Below, piece after piece: positions 26,701-33,985 of a stretch of DNA of 64,000 nt. The notes under the pieces are model-generated. The model saw only the letters and a program-made list of their open reading frames with translations. It was not told the DNA's origin and did no database searches. Where the stretch lies: positions 124,001 to 188,000 of the forward strand of contig NZ_MSRC01000007.1 in the NCBI RefSeq assembly GCF_010093085.1, written 5' to 3'. Source of the DNA: Bacillus sp. SKDU12 (GTDB taxonomy: Bacteria > Bacillota > Bacilli > Bacillales > Bacillaceae). Within the stretch, counting starts at the first letter, position 1, and every line of letters starts with the position of its first letter. The translations under genes were made by a program, and so were the position numbers.

Positions 26701-27121
26701 GCATCGCCATTTTTTTTGCAATTAGCATAAAATCTTTTTCACTTATCTCAAAATGTCCAAATCGAAAAGAATACCCCCAACGCTGCTCGTCTTTAATGAA
26801 AGAAAGCTTTGGGATTAATGGTCGAATCGGTGTTTCTGTGCAATGAATAAAACTTATTTTTCTCCGGAAAGGTTTGAAGTCATTTCCCATTTCAAACTGA
26901 AAAATATGATTATCTACTACTTTGCCTAAAGCAGTAAATTTTTGATGTGGTGTGCTTTCCTTAAAATTCATCTTAGGGGAGTAATAAATAATCCAATCAC
27001 CAGTATTCATCTTTTTTAAAGGTGCCTCTTTGCCATGACAAAGTTGAGCAAAACCACCTTGGACAGCTCTCATTACATGATCTCGAGAAGCAACCCCAAT
27101 CCAGTATCTTTTATCTTGCAC
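26678..27121 (-). CDS. EVE-domain protein
   Basis: A protein of about 147 residues consisting of one EVE domain (PUA-like fold). Motifs: KRYWIGVASRDHVMRAVQGGFAQLCHGKEAPL near the start, then MNTGDWIIYYSPK and later FRFGHFEISEKDF. EVE domains bind modified bases in DNA or RNA. The GTG at 27121 or the one at 27136 could start translation. Both lie at or within the end of the rhodanese gene, so coupling is likely. It is the third gene of a MarR-rhodanese-EVE operon. Confidence 0.78.
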   Translation of the reverse strand: MQDKRYWIGVASRDHVMRAVQGGFAQLCHGKEAPLKKMNTGDWIIYYSPKMNFKESTPHQKFTALGKVVDNHIFQFEMGNDFKPFRRKISFIHCTETPIRPLIPKLSFIKDEQRWGYSFRFGHFEISEKDFMLIAKKMAMLKEIRIF

Positions 27122-27125
27122 TAAG

Positions 27126-27518
27126 TCAACACCCACAATTATCAGGTGTGTTATTGCCTTGATCTGAGTTTGTGATAGGAAAGTTCATTTCTTTCCATGC
27201 TGCAATACCACCGGTCAATTCTTTGACTTTATATCCATGTTCTAATAAAAACTTAGCAACTTTGGCAGCTGTATTGCACCAGACATCCCAACAATAAACA
27301 ATTATTTCTTTATCCTTTGGTATTTCATTTAAACGAGATTGCAGTTCTTGTTCAGGAATAACATTAGCATCCTTAATTGTTACACTCCTTACATGAGTTG
27401 GACCGTTTCTGACATCGATTAAGAAGTATTTCTCGGGACTCATTTGCTTCGCTTTTACATAATCCATAGGGCTTATCGTTGCTTCGAGACGTGTATTAAA
27501 ATAATCGAGAGCATGCAT
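27126..27518 (-). CDS. rhodanese-domain sulfurtransferase-like protein
   Basis: A 130-residue single rhodanese domain, with FLIDVRNGPTHV and an active-site loop VYCWDVWCNTAAK whose first Cys (about residue 76) is the expected persulfide carrier. A GCGC-type end (DNCGC) adds further cysteines. The ATG at 27518 is nine bases after AGGAGG. The longer frame would overlap the MarR gene. Linkage with a MarR regulator hints at sulfur, thiol or oxidative stress. Confidence 0.8.
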   Translation of the reverse strand: MHALDYFNTRLEATISPMDYVKAKQMSPEKYFLIDVRNGPTHVRSVTIKDANVIPEQELQSRLNEIPKDKEIIVYCWDVWCNTAAKVAKFLLEHGYKVKELTGGIAAWKEMNFPITNSDQGNNTPDNCGC

Positions 27519-27538
27519 ATTATGAAACCTCCTGTTTT

Positions 27539-27958
27539 TTATAGTGACTTCCAAATCTTAACGAGAAAATCTTTAAATAATTGTCTTTCTTGTTGATTTA
27601 AAGGATCTAATACTTCTAATTCCGTCTTCATTAAAAACTCCCAACGTGAATCCAATACATTGTTACCCTTTTCCGTGATTTTAAGGCTATAGGATCTTCT
27701 GTCATTAGGATTTTTTGTTCTCTCAACAAATCCTAAAGTTTCGAGATGGTCGATATGACCGACCATAGTAGTCCGATCTATTTGCAGATTTTCAGAAATA
27801 TCTTTTTGCGATGAGTAAGGGTTTCCTTTGATAAACAATAGAACTCCGTATTGTCTAGCATTAATCTCATATGGATTAAGCCCTTCAGCAAATTTGCTTT
27901 CCAGTCGTTGAAGAACTTTTCCGAGTAAAAAACCATAAGATTGATTCCATCTCTCCAA
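27539..27958 (-). CDS. MarR-family regulator
   Basis: A 139-residue winged-helix regulator. SSQKDISENLQIDRTTMVGHIDHLETLGFVERTKNPNDRRSYSLKIT covers the recognition helix and wing around residues 50-95. No conserved N-terminal cysteine of OhrR type is obvious. The TTG start follows GGAGGTG. It heads the operon with the rhodanese and EVE genes and probably autoregulates through the palindrome at 27993-28013. Confidence 0.82.
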   Translation of the reverse strand: MERWNQSYGFLLGKVLQRLESKFAEGLNPYEINARQYGVLLFIKGNPYSSQKDISENLQIDRTTMVGHIDHLETLGFVERTKNPNDRRSYSLKITEKGNNVLDSRWEFLMKTELEVLDPLNQQERQLFKDFLVKIWKSL

Positions 27959-27976
27959 TTAAGTTTGCACCTCCTG

Positions 27977-28013
27977 TTAATCAGTTTAACATATAATCAG
28001 TTTAACTGATTAT
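27977..28013. promoter_or_regulatory. putative MarR operator
   Basis: ATAATCAGTT, a central T and AACTGATTAT form a perfect 21-bp palindrome at 27993-28013. A partial copy, TTAATCAGTTTAAC, lies at 27977-27990. Both sit directly upstream of the MarR start. Confidence 0.7.
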
Positions 28014-28120
28014 TTTTTAGAAAACAAGGTTTAAGTTCAATTTTATTAAAGTATGTCTAACAAGAATGGTCTTCAGTTAGTAGTATTCATATTCATATGG
28101 CTATTTTAATAGACTGACTT

Positions 28121-28333
28121 GTTGCGGCATCAGGTGACACAACAGATGAACCTAAGGATGCTAAAAAAATAGCAGTAGCGATAATGGGAGATCCGCCAAA
28201 TAAGAATAATGATTATACAGTAGAGGCTACTTGGAAAGAAAATGGGAAAACGCAAAAAGACATTATTCAAGTAAATAAAGAGATCAAACGGTCAGTTATT
28301 CCTAATATAAAAAGAATTTTAAGTTTAAGATAA
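28121..28333 (+). pseudogene. unrecognised gene remnant
   Basis: A 70-codon open frame without a start codon, beginning after an in-frame TGA. It reads as a hydrophilic protein piece (SGDTTDEPKDAKKIAVAIMG, NNDYTVEATWKENGKTQKD). After its stop a shifted frame continues (FKIKLKYSHGIKAGKKVLLK) to about 28430. It looks like part of a decayed secreted or surface protein. The family is not recognised. Confidence 0.4.
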
Positions 28334-28462
28334 AGCTAAAATACTCTCATGGCATAAAAGCAGGTAAAAAAGTTTTATTAAAAGTCAAGATATTTATTAA
28401 AACCCTTATTAATATTGGTTTCTTATTTAATGTCAGACATTATTAGAGTAAATAATAAAGGA

Positions 28463-28506
28463 TAGATGAGCAGAATACAATCTGCTTTATCTATCCCTTT
28501 TTTGGG
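28463..28506. terminator. hairpin terminator downstream of the dehydrogenase gene
   Basis: GGATAGATGAGCAGA and TCTGCTTTATCTATCC form a stem with one mismatch. A T run follows on the plus strand and a T-rich stretch on the minus strand. Confidence 0.7.
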
Positions 28507-28534
28507 GACTATTTGTAATCTCTGCGCAGTGAAA

Positions 28535-29281
28535 TTATACCTGTGCTAGCCCGCCATCTACGAACAATTCAACACCCGTCAAGTAACTGCTTTCGTCTGA
28601 AGCAAGGAAAGACACAGCGTTTGCTACTTCTTCAGGTGTCCCAACTTTTCCAGCTGGAACAGTATTTCTGCTATTTTCCATTACTTCTTCAAGTGCATCA
28701 CCAAAAAGCTCATCGTAGGCAGGTGTAAGAATACCTCCTGGACTAACCACATTTACACGGATTTCAGTATCTTTTAGGTCAAGAATCCAGTTGCGAACTA
28801 GTGCTCTTAATGCTGCTTTAGATGCTCCATATACACTAAACGCTGGGTTGCCAATTGATCCAGCAGTAGAGCCCGTTACAATAATAGAACCTACTTTGTC
28901 CGGGAATAGTGATAACGCTTTTTGAACAGTAAAGATGGTTCCTTTAACGTTAATGTCGAACGTTCTATCAACCTGCTCTTCAGTAATTTCACCTAATGGA
29001 AGGAAGTTGCCGATGCCTGCATTAGCAAAAAGGATGTCCAACTTACCTTTTTCCTGCTTTATAATGTCATATAGTTTGTCTAAGTCTTCAAGCTTAGAAA
29101 TATCACCTTGAACACCGGTTACGTTCTTGCCAATTTGGTTAACAGCTTTATCAAGTTCGTTTTGTCTACGTCCCGTGATATAAACATATGCACCTTCGTT
29201 TACAAATTTTTGTGCTGTAGCAAGACCAATCCCACTTGTTCCACCCGTTACAAGCGCTATTTTACCTTCAAATTTACCCAT
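28535..29281 (-). CDS. short-chain dehydrogenase/reductase (YkvO-like)
   Basis: A 248-residue classical SDR. Cofactor motif GGTSGIGLA near residues 12-20, NAG near 87, catalytic Ser in TGSTAGS and the YxxxK pair in YGASK near 152-156. The C-terminus is [15 protein letters not shown]. The divergent HxlR gene mirrors ykvN-ykvO of 168, so this is probably a duplicate or relative of that stress-linked pair. The ATG at 29281 follows AAAGGAG. The substrate is unknown. Confidence 0.85.
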   Translation of the reverse strand: MGKFEGKIALVTGGTSGIGLATAQKFVNEGAYVYITGRRQNELDKAVNQIGKNVTGVQGDISKLEDLDKLYDIIKQEKGKLDILFANAGIGNFLPLGEITEEQVDRTFDINVKGTIFTVQKALSLFPDKVGSIIVTGSTAGSIGNPAFSVYGASKAALRALVRNWILDLKDTEIRVNVVSPGGILTPAYDELFGDALEEVMENSRNTVPAGKVGTPEEVANAVSFLASDESSYLTGVELFVDGGLAQV

Positions 29282-29449
29282 ACTTAACACTCCTTTAGAA
29301 TTATTTTTATTTTATGTTTAATACCTTTAAGTACTTGAAGAACAACTTACAAGATATAGTATCCTTCAGTAAGCATATTAACGGAAGTACCCACTTTTTT
29401 GTAATATAGTAACTAAAAAGTAATAAATGTGGAATGGAGAGGTTTAGTC

Positions 29450-29809
29450 TTGAAAAAATTCAGTTGTGGGTTTGAAGTGACAAAGGAAGTTATTGGCGGA
29501 AAATGGAAAGGTCTTGTATTATACTTTTTAATGAATGGACCAAAGAGAACGAGTGAATTAAAGCGCATTGTCCCAAATATAACTCAGAAAATGCTGATTC
29601 AAACACTTAGAGAGCTTGAAGACAGTGGACTTGTGAGCAGAAAGATGTATAATCAAGTACCACCGAAGGTTGAATATTCATCCACTGAACTTGGAGAATC
29701 TCTTAAACCTATCTTGCAGGAGCTCTGTCAATGGGGAATCCATTATGCGGAGCAAGAGTATGCAGAAGGTGAATATGAAATTGTACAACCAGAACAAGTT
29801 TCATATTAA
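29450..29809 (+). CDS. HxlR-family regulator (YkvN/YodB-like)
   Basis: A 119-residue winged-helix protein of the HxlR family: EVIGGKWKGLVLYFLMNGPKRTSELKRIVPNITQKMLIQTLRELEDSGLV spans the DNA-binding domain. A Cys stands at position 6, the place of the redox-sensing Cys6 in YodB and CatR. The TTG start at 29450 is eight bases after GGAGAGG. It is divergent from the SDR gene, which it probably controls in response to electrophiles or quinones (inference). Confidence 0.83.
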   Translation: MKKFSCGFEVTKEVIGGKWKGLVLYFLMNGPKRTSELKRIVPNITQKMLIQTLRELEDSGLVSRKMYNQVPPKVEYSSTELGESLKPILQELCQWGIHYAEQEYAEGEYEIVQPEQVSY

Positions 29810-30056
29810 AGATAATATAATTTCATAGAGATCTAAAGGTATTAGTCATCTTAATCAATACCTTCAGAATAAGGTTTAGGAATACTTGAACCATAATGTA
29901 ATACAGCATTACCTAAAACACGGAGGACTACTTTAGATTAGATGAATCTTATTATTATTTTAACTTACTTAATTACTATAGTATTTGTAGTTTTTATCTG
30001 ATATATTTTCTAAAATTACAAAAAAAGAAAAGTGGGCGTGGTATATGTCAGAAAAG
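29810..30056. other. AT-rich intergenic region
   Basis: Nothing convincing. A 19-codon hydrophobic frame from ATG 29941 with a distant GGAGG was seen but is not called as a gene. Confidence 0.5.
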
Positions 30057-30087
30057 AAACCGATGATTCAAACCATCGGTTTTTTTA
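30057..30087 (+). terminator. intrinsic terminator
   Basis: AAACCGATG and CATCGGTTT with a short loop, then a T run. It lies between the HxlR gene and the spoIVCA remnant. Confidence 0.7.
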
Positions 30088-30167
30088 TTTGCTTTCATAC
30101 TCATTGAAAATCACCTCATTAGGACAAACAGTTGTTACATAGCATTACCCAAGGGGTGATGCATTTT

Positions 30168-30362
30168 ATGAAAGTAATAATCATCGAGGGACCGCAAGCT
30201 GACAAATGCATTAACGATTGCTATCATTATTTAATAAAACTTTATAGGAAGGAGATCCAGGGTGATAGCAATATATGTAAGGGTATCGACCGAGGAACAA
30301 GCGATCAAGGGATCGAGCATCGACAGCCAGATCGAGGCCTGCATAAAGAAAGCAGAGACTAA
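30168..30362 (+). CDS. small ORF upstream of the spoIVCA remnant
   Basis: A 64-codon frame starting MKVIIIEGPQADKCINDCYH after AAGGGGTG. The first ~35 residues look natural. The rest overlaps spoIVCA in another frame. Short genes of this kind often precede recombinase genes of Bacillus elements (from memory). It may be a real accessory gene of the former element or its truncated start. Confidence 0.35.
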   Translation: MKVIIIEGPQADKCINDCYHYLIKLYRKEIQGDSNICKGIDRGTSDQGIEHRQPDRGLHKESRD

Positions 30363-30423
30363 GGATGTGCTGAGTAGGCCGATGAAGGATTTTCTGGAGA
30401 GCTTATCAGTGATAACAAAATGA
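30262..30423 (+). pseudogene. spoIVCA: 5' remnant of spoIVCA (serine recombinase)
   Basis: After AAGGAGATCC a GTG starts a frame MIAIYVRVSTEEQAIKGSSI, the N-terminus of large serine recombinases with the catalytic Ser in RVST (residue 9) and DSQ further on. It matches SpoIVCA, which excises skin in strain 168. Around codon 38 a one-base loss shifts the frame. The shifted frame still reads ADEGFSGEL before similarity ends near 30410. The remaining ~450 codons are gone. It is convergent with sigK, as in 168. Confidence 0.88.
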
Positions 30424-30446
30424 TATTCATAACTCTTTTATATATT

Positions 30447-30480
30447 CTTTCTCTATTTCTTTTAAAAGAAATAGAGAAAG
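30447..30480. repeat. 34-bp perfect palindrome at the sigK scar
   Basis: The arms CTTTCTCTATTTCTTTT and AAAAGAAATAGAGAAAG meet without a loop. It lies exactly between the spoIVCA remnant and the sigK terminator. Confidence 0.8.
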
Positions 30481-30500
30481 CCGGAATATGAGATCCGGCC
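30480..30500 (-). terminator. sigK terminator
   Basis: GCCGGA and TCCGGC form the stem. On the minus strand the T-rich arm of the palindrome follows. The same stem is present after the second copy at 15270-15290. Confidence 0.7.
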
Positions 30501-30509
30501 ACTTCTTTA

Positions 30510-31235
30510 TTATTTCCCCTTCGCCTTCTTCCGCTTTTCCTTCTCCGCCCGATAAAACTCATGAAACATCTTCATCAGCGCCCGTTTTTCAATCCGCGAT
30601 ACATAGCTGCGCGAGATACCGAGTTCCTTGGCAATCTCACGCTGCGTTTTTTCCTTCTTCAAATCAAGCCCAAAGCGCCCGACAATCACTTCCTTCTCAC
30701 GGTCATCTAAAATGTCAATGTATTGCTTTACTTTTTCAAGCTCCATATTGAGCTGAATCGTATCAATCACATCTTCATTTTCTGATTTCAAAACGTCGAT
30801 CAGACTTATTTCATTCCCTTCCTTATCCTGCCCGATCGGATCATGAAGGGAGACGTCTTTTTTGGTTTTTTTCAATGCGCGCAGATGCATGAGGATTTCA
30901 TTTTCAATACACCGCGCGGCATACGTCGCCAGCTTTGTCCCTTTTCCGGCGGAATAGCTTTCAATGCCTTTGATCAGCCCGATTGTTCCGATGGAGATTA
31001 AGTCCTCTGCATCTTCACCTGTATTTTCGAACTTTTTCACAATATGGGCGACCAAGCGAAGATTATGCTCAATCAGCATGTTTCTGGCATGTTCATCCCC
31101 TTTAGCCATGAGCTCTAAGTATTTTTTTTCCTCGCTGCTTGAGAGCGGTTGTGGAAAGGCATTGTTTTTCACGTAAGATACTAAAAAGACAAGCTCTTTA
31201 ACAACAAAGCCGAGCGCTGCGAAAACACCTGTCAT
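30510..31235 (-). CDS. sigK: SigK, late mother-cell sigma factor, uninterrupted
   Basis: A 241-residue pro-sigma-K directing late mother-cell transcription in sporulation. The N-terminal pro-sequence is hydrophobic ([19 protein letters not shown]) and is removed by SpoIVFB before YVKNN. Regions 2 ([33 protein letters not shown]) and 4 ([20 protein letters not shown]) follow. In strain 168 this gene is split within ENEILMH by skin. Here the reading frame is continuous, so no DNA excision is needed. The second ATG of an ATG-ATG pair is used to give the known length. GGAGGTGACG is the ribosome site. The open frame upstream is not coding. Confidence 0.95.
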   Translation of the reverse strand: MTGVFAALGFVVKELVFLVSYVKNNAFPQPLSSSEEKKYLELMAKGDEHARNMLIEHNLRLVAHIVKKFENTGEDAEDLISIGTIGLIKGIESYSAGKGTKLATYAARCIENEILMHLRALKKTKKDVSLHDPIGQDKEGNEISLIDVLKSENEDVIDTIQLNMELEKVKQYIDILDDREKEVIVGRFGLDLKKEKTQREIAKELGISRSYVSRIEKRALMKMFHEFYRAEKEKRKKAKGK

Positions 31236-31251
31236 CATCGTCACCTCCACA

Positions 31252-31278
31252 AAAGTATGTAGGCAAAAGCCTATATGT
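31252..31278 (-). promoter_or_regulatory. putative sigma-E/sigma-K promoter of sigK
   Basis: On the minus strand CATACTTT fits the -10 box of sigma-E and sigma-K promoters, with ACATATA about 12 bases upstream in the -35 region. Known dual control of sigK by these factors supports the call. Confidence 0.5.
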
Positions 31279-31432
31279 AAATGTATGTGAGCGGGAGGCT
31301 GTCTGTGTCTGTACCGGGAAATTTCTCGCGGGTGAGCAAAGATATCGTGAGCGGCAGCCAAATTCACATTTGAAAAATATTCTTTATCCAGTGCCCATAC
31401 ATTGAAAGGAACAAATGTATGGGGGGATGGGG

Positions 31433-31843
31433 ATGAAAAAATGGATGGCAGGCCTGTTTCTTGCTGCAGCAATTCTGCTTTGTTTAATCGTTCCGCAGCA
31501 AATTCAAAGCGCTTCTTTGTATGACAAAGTGTTGCATTTTCCGCTTTCTCGCTATCCGGAAACTGGGAATCATATGAAAGATGCGATTGCAGAAGGACAC
31601 TCTGATATTTGCACCATCGACAGGGGCGGAGCAGATAAAAGGCGAGAGGAATCATTGAAAGGAATTCCGACGAAGCCGGGCTATGATAGGGATGAATGGC
31701 CGATGGCAGTTTGTGAGGAAGGCGGCGTTGGGGCTTCTGTCCGATATGTCACACCGTCTGATAATCGCGGGGCCGGCTCATGGGTAGGGAATCAAATGAA
31801 CGGTTATCCTGACGGCACCAGAGTATTGTTTATCGTGCAGTGA
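31433..31843 (+). CDS. nucB: NucB, secreted sporulation DNase
   Basis: A 136-residue extracellular nuclease, related to the competence nuclease NucA. Signal peptide [20 protein letters not shown] with cleavage near QSAS. The mature domain contains [18 protein letters not shown] and [15 protein letters not shown], the Asp/Glu/His-rich NucA/NucB active region. The ATG at 31433 lies behind a G-rich ribosome site. It is next to sigK, divergently transcribed, as in 168, where it is expressed in the mother cell. Confidence 0.92.
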   Translation: MKKWMAGLFLAAAILLCLIVPQQIQSASLYDKVLHFPLSRYPETGNHMKDAIAEGHSDICTIDRGGADKRREESLKGIPTKPGYDRDEWPMAVCEEGGVGASVRYVTPSDNRGAGSWVGNQMNGYPDGTRVLFIVQ

Positions 31844-31844
31844 T

Positions 31845-31876
31845 CATAAAGAGGCTTTTTTATGGGCCTCTTTATG
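31845..31876. terminator. bidirectional terminator between nucB and yqeB
   Basis: CATAAAGAGGC and GCCTCTTTATG form a stem with a T-rich loop between the convergent genes. It touches the yqeB stop. Confidence 0.75.
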
Positions 31877-32591
31877 TTCCATCACGCTGAATGTTCGGGA
31901 GGGCGGTTTGCGTTTTTCGCCAATACTGGCGTGTGCCTTCGTCTCGAACAACAATACCCAGCAGTGCAAGCTCGAGACGGAATTCTTCCATATCGTCTGT
32001 GTCCTCTTCTTTCAGCGCTTTTTCGCGCGCTTTCAATAAAGCATGGTCGCCTGGCGAGAGGTCTGGTGCATCAGGTATCCACCGGCGAAATTGATCTTTA
32101 AACGGATCGCCATATGCTGTCCATTCATAATGATGCTGCCTGAAGTCCTTTTCGACGTTCGCTGGTTTTTCATCGATTTCCTCCCGAGCCAATTCATATC
32201 CGGCTGTTCCGAGAAGGACAAGCTGTTTGCGGTCGATAAATACTAAAGTGATGTCCTCGGAACGAATCGTTTGCACTTTTTTTCCTTTGATTAATTTTAC
32301 TGTGTCATTTGTTATCTCTACAGACAGCAGCATGGCGATAACCGTATGAACGAACCATATCCTTGAAGACAGCCCGATAAGTGCGGTGATAAATGATGCT
32401 GGTGATCCTTGAAAAGAGGTGACCAGCCGGAGCGGTCCTTCAAAAGGATTCCACGGGAGGGATAACGCCCATTTCGCAAACTGCGGGATAAAATACCCGA
32501 TTGTAAGCCCGATGATTGCAAATACGGCGTATAAAAAATATGTAGCGGTTTTCGTAACTCCAATTGTAGTGTGAGATTGATTGTGCAACAT
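31872..32591 (-). CDS. yqeB: YqeB, membrane protein of unknown function
   Basis: A 239-residue protein. Two or three hydrophobic helices occupy the first ~100 residues (TATYFLYAVFAIIGLTIGYF; IWFVHTVIAMLLSV). A soluble C-terminal half follows, rich in charged residues (LLKAREKALKEEDTDDMEEFRLELA). The ATG at 32591 directly follows GAAGGTGAT. It matches YqeB of 168 in length and neighbourhood. The function is unknown. Confidence 0.82.
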   Translation of the reverse strand: MLHNQSHTTIGVTKTATYFLYAVFAIIGLTIGYFIPQFAKWALSLPWNPFEGPLRLVTSFQGSPASFITALIGLSSRIWFVHTVIAMLLSVEITNDTVKLIKGKKVQTIRSEDITLVFIDRKQLVLLGTAGYELAREEIDEKPANVEKDFRQHHYEWTAYGDPFKDQFRRWIPDAPDLSPGDHALLKAREKALKEEDTDDMEEFRLELALLGIVVRDEGTRQYWRKTQTALPNIQRDGT

Positions 32592-32724
32592 ATCACCTTC
32601 TTTTACAGAAAAAATCGAATTATTTTCCATATTTTAACTTAGCGTGATGGTGAATCAAGGGTAAACTGAATGTTTTGTTATAAAAGGAGAGTAACAAAAA
32701 CATAAGAAATGAATGGTGGAGGTA

Positions 32725-32877
32725 ATGCCTAAGCTAAAGACCCGCAACTCCCTTCTGATAAGATACCGCTCTTTAAGAAACGGTACGTTTACAGGCTTCG
32801 TTCGGAGGGCGTGCGACAGAAAAGAAGGAAGGGGGCGGATAGGCTCCCCTTATTTTTTTTGCACCTTCAGCAGATGA
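32725..32877 (+). CDS. possible small basic ORF behind a strong ribosome site
   Basis: A 50-codon frame from ATG 32725, six bases after GGTGGAGG. The predicted peptide is basic (MPKLKTRNSLLIRYRSLRNG). Its end overlaps yqeD on the other strand by 28 bases. No family is recognised. The good ribosome site is the only support, and the stretch could instead be an RNA leader or a relic of yqeC, which I recall at this place in 168. Confidence 0.25.
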   Translation: MPKLKTRNSLLIRYRSLRNGTFTGFVRRACDRKEGRGRIGSPYFFCTFSR

Positions 32878-33476
32878 GGAAACTTTTTATAAATGATCAG
32901 CACCATGATCAGAATATAGGCTCCGTAAATGCTGAAAGAAAGCAGTTTATTGCTGTCAAAATTGGCACCGGCAATGGTGACAACGACAATATTGGGGATT
33001 TTTCCTATAAAAGACGCGAAGAAAAAAACATGCCAGCGAACCTGACTTAGTCCGCATATCACGTTCATGACAAGAGAAGGAATGAACGGAACGAGTCTTC
33101 CTAATAAAACTGCGGCAAAAGCATTTTTGTGGAAGGAAACCTCGTAATGTTGAATGGCAGGATAGGCCTGAGCTTTTTTTCTGGCCCAATCTCTAAAGCT
33201 GTACCTGGCGAGAAAAAACAGCATCATTGTACCAAACATTGAGCCGATCAGTGTAATCCAAATCCCGTTGACTATTCCGAACACAGCTCCATTTAAGGCG
33301 GCAATCAAAGCAAACGGCACAATTGGGAAAAAGACGTCAGCAGCAATCAGCAGCATACTGAATAAAACAGAAAACATCCCTCCTGCTTTGATCGCGTCAA
33401 GCCAAGCTTCTTTCTGAAAAAAACCGACTGCGATGATTGCAATCATTACGATGATAACGATTATCTTTTTTAACAT
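32850..33476 (-). CDS. yqeD: YqeD, TVP38/TMEM64-family membrane protein
   Basis: A 208-residue integral membrane protein of the DedA-like VTT superfamily. The typical stretch LLGRLVPFIPSLVMNVICGLSQVRWHVFFFASFIGKIPNI is near residues 120-165, with about six hydrophobic segments. The ATG at 33476 (MLKKIIVII) is preferred by length compared with 168. A 17-codon upstream extension has no clear ribosome site. Its role is probably in membrane lipid or ion handling, and is not established. Confidence 0.82.
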   Translation of the reverse strand: MLKKIIVIIVMIAIIAVGFFQKEAWLDAIKAGGMFSVLFSMLLIAADVFFPIVPFALIAALNGAVFGIVNGIWITLIGSMFGTMMLFFLARYSFRDWARKKAQAYPAIQHYEVSFHKNAFAAVLLGRLVPFIPSLVMNVICGLSQVRWHVFFFASFIGKIPNIVVVTIAGANFDSNKLLSFSIYGAYILIMVLIIYKKFPHLLKVQKK

Positions 33477-33985
33477 GTCTAAGGTCACTCCTAACGAAGG
33501 TGATGTCAGGAGCACAATCTCCGTCATCTAGGGTAAGTATAACTGCTGTCATTTCAGCGATTCAACTACAAGGATTGCAAACATTATTCTTTTTCACTTT
33601 GTAAAATAGGCTGTCCATCTTACTGTCGTCTGTATTATTGAGGCAGTAATGATCACGGACGTCTTGCATTTGTAAAAAGCTTTAGGTGCGCTTCATTTTT
33701 TCTAAGACACCAAAAATAATGAAAAGGACGGAATTAATGGATTAAAAAGCTCAAATCGAAATGGGGGAAATTTAAATGGTGTCGCTTCTTTCTATTAACT
33801 GTGTGTTTTTCCGATTGAAAAAAAGGGAAAAATCACCCGACATCCATATCCCGCCGCTGAGAGAATGATTTTCACTGAAGGGGATACGTTAACAAAAGGA
33901 AAAAACAGTGCTAACGAAAAAACTCTTCATTGAATGAAGGGAATCAGAGGTATAACATTAAGGTAAGGTTTTTGGGGGTGTAAAG
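33477..33985. other. gene-free stretch where 168 carries cwlH
   Basis: About 500 bases with no convincing coding frame. In 168 the amidase gene cwlH (yqeE) lies between yqeD and yqeF as I recall. No recognisable trace was found. Confidence 0.45.

Noticed and set aside
29941-30000. 19-codon hydrophobic peptide (possible type I toxin)
   Set aside because: Its ribosome site is too distant, it is shorter than TxpA or Bsr toxins, and no antisense RNA promoter was identified. AT-rich sequence gives such frames by chance.
31415-31432. Earlier start for nucB
   Set aside because: The in-frame ATGs at 31415 and 31427 overlap the G-rich ribosome site. The signal peptide begins properly at 31433.
30510-31655. 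381-codon reading of sigK beginning at 31655
   Set aside because: The first 140 codons overlap the promoter and the nucB start region on the other strand. The known pro-sequence and ribosome site place the start at 31235.
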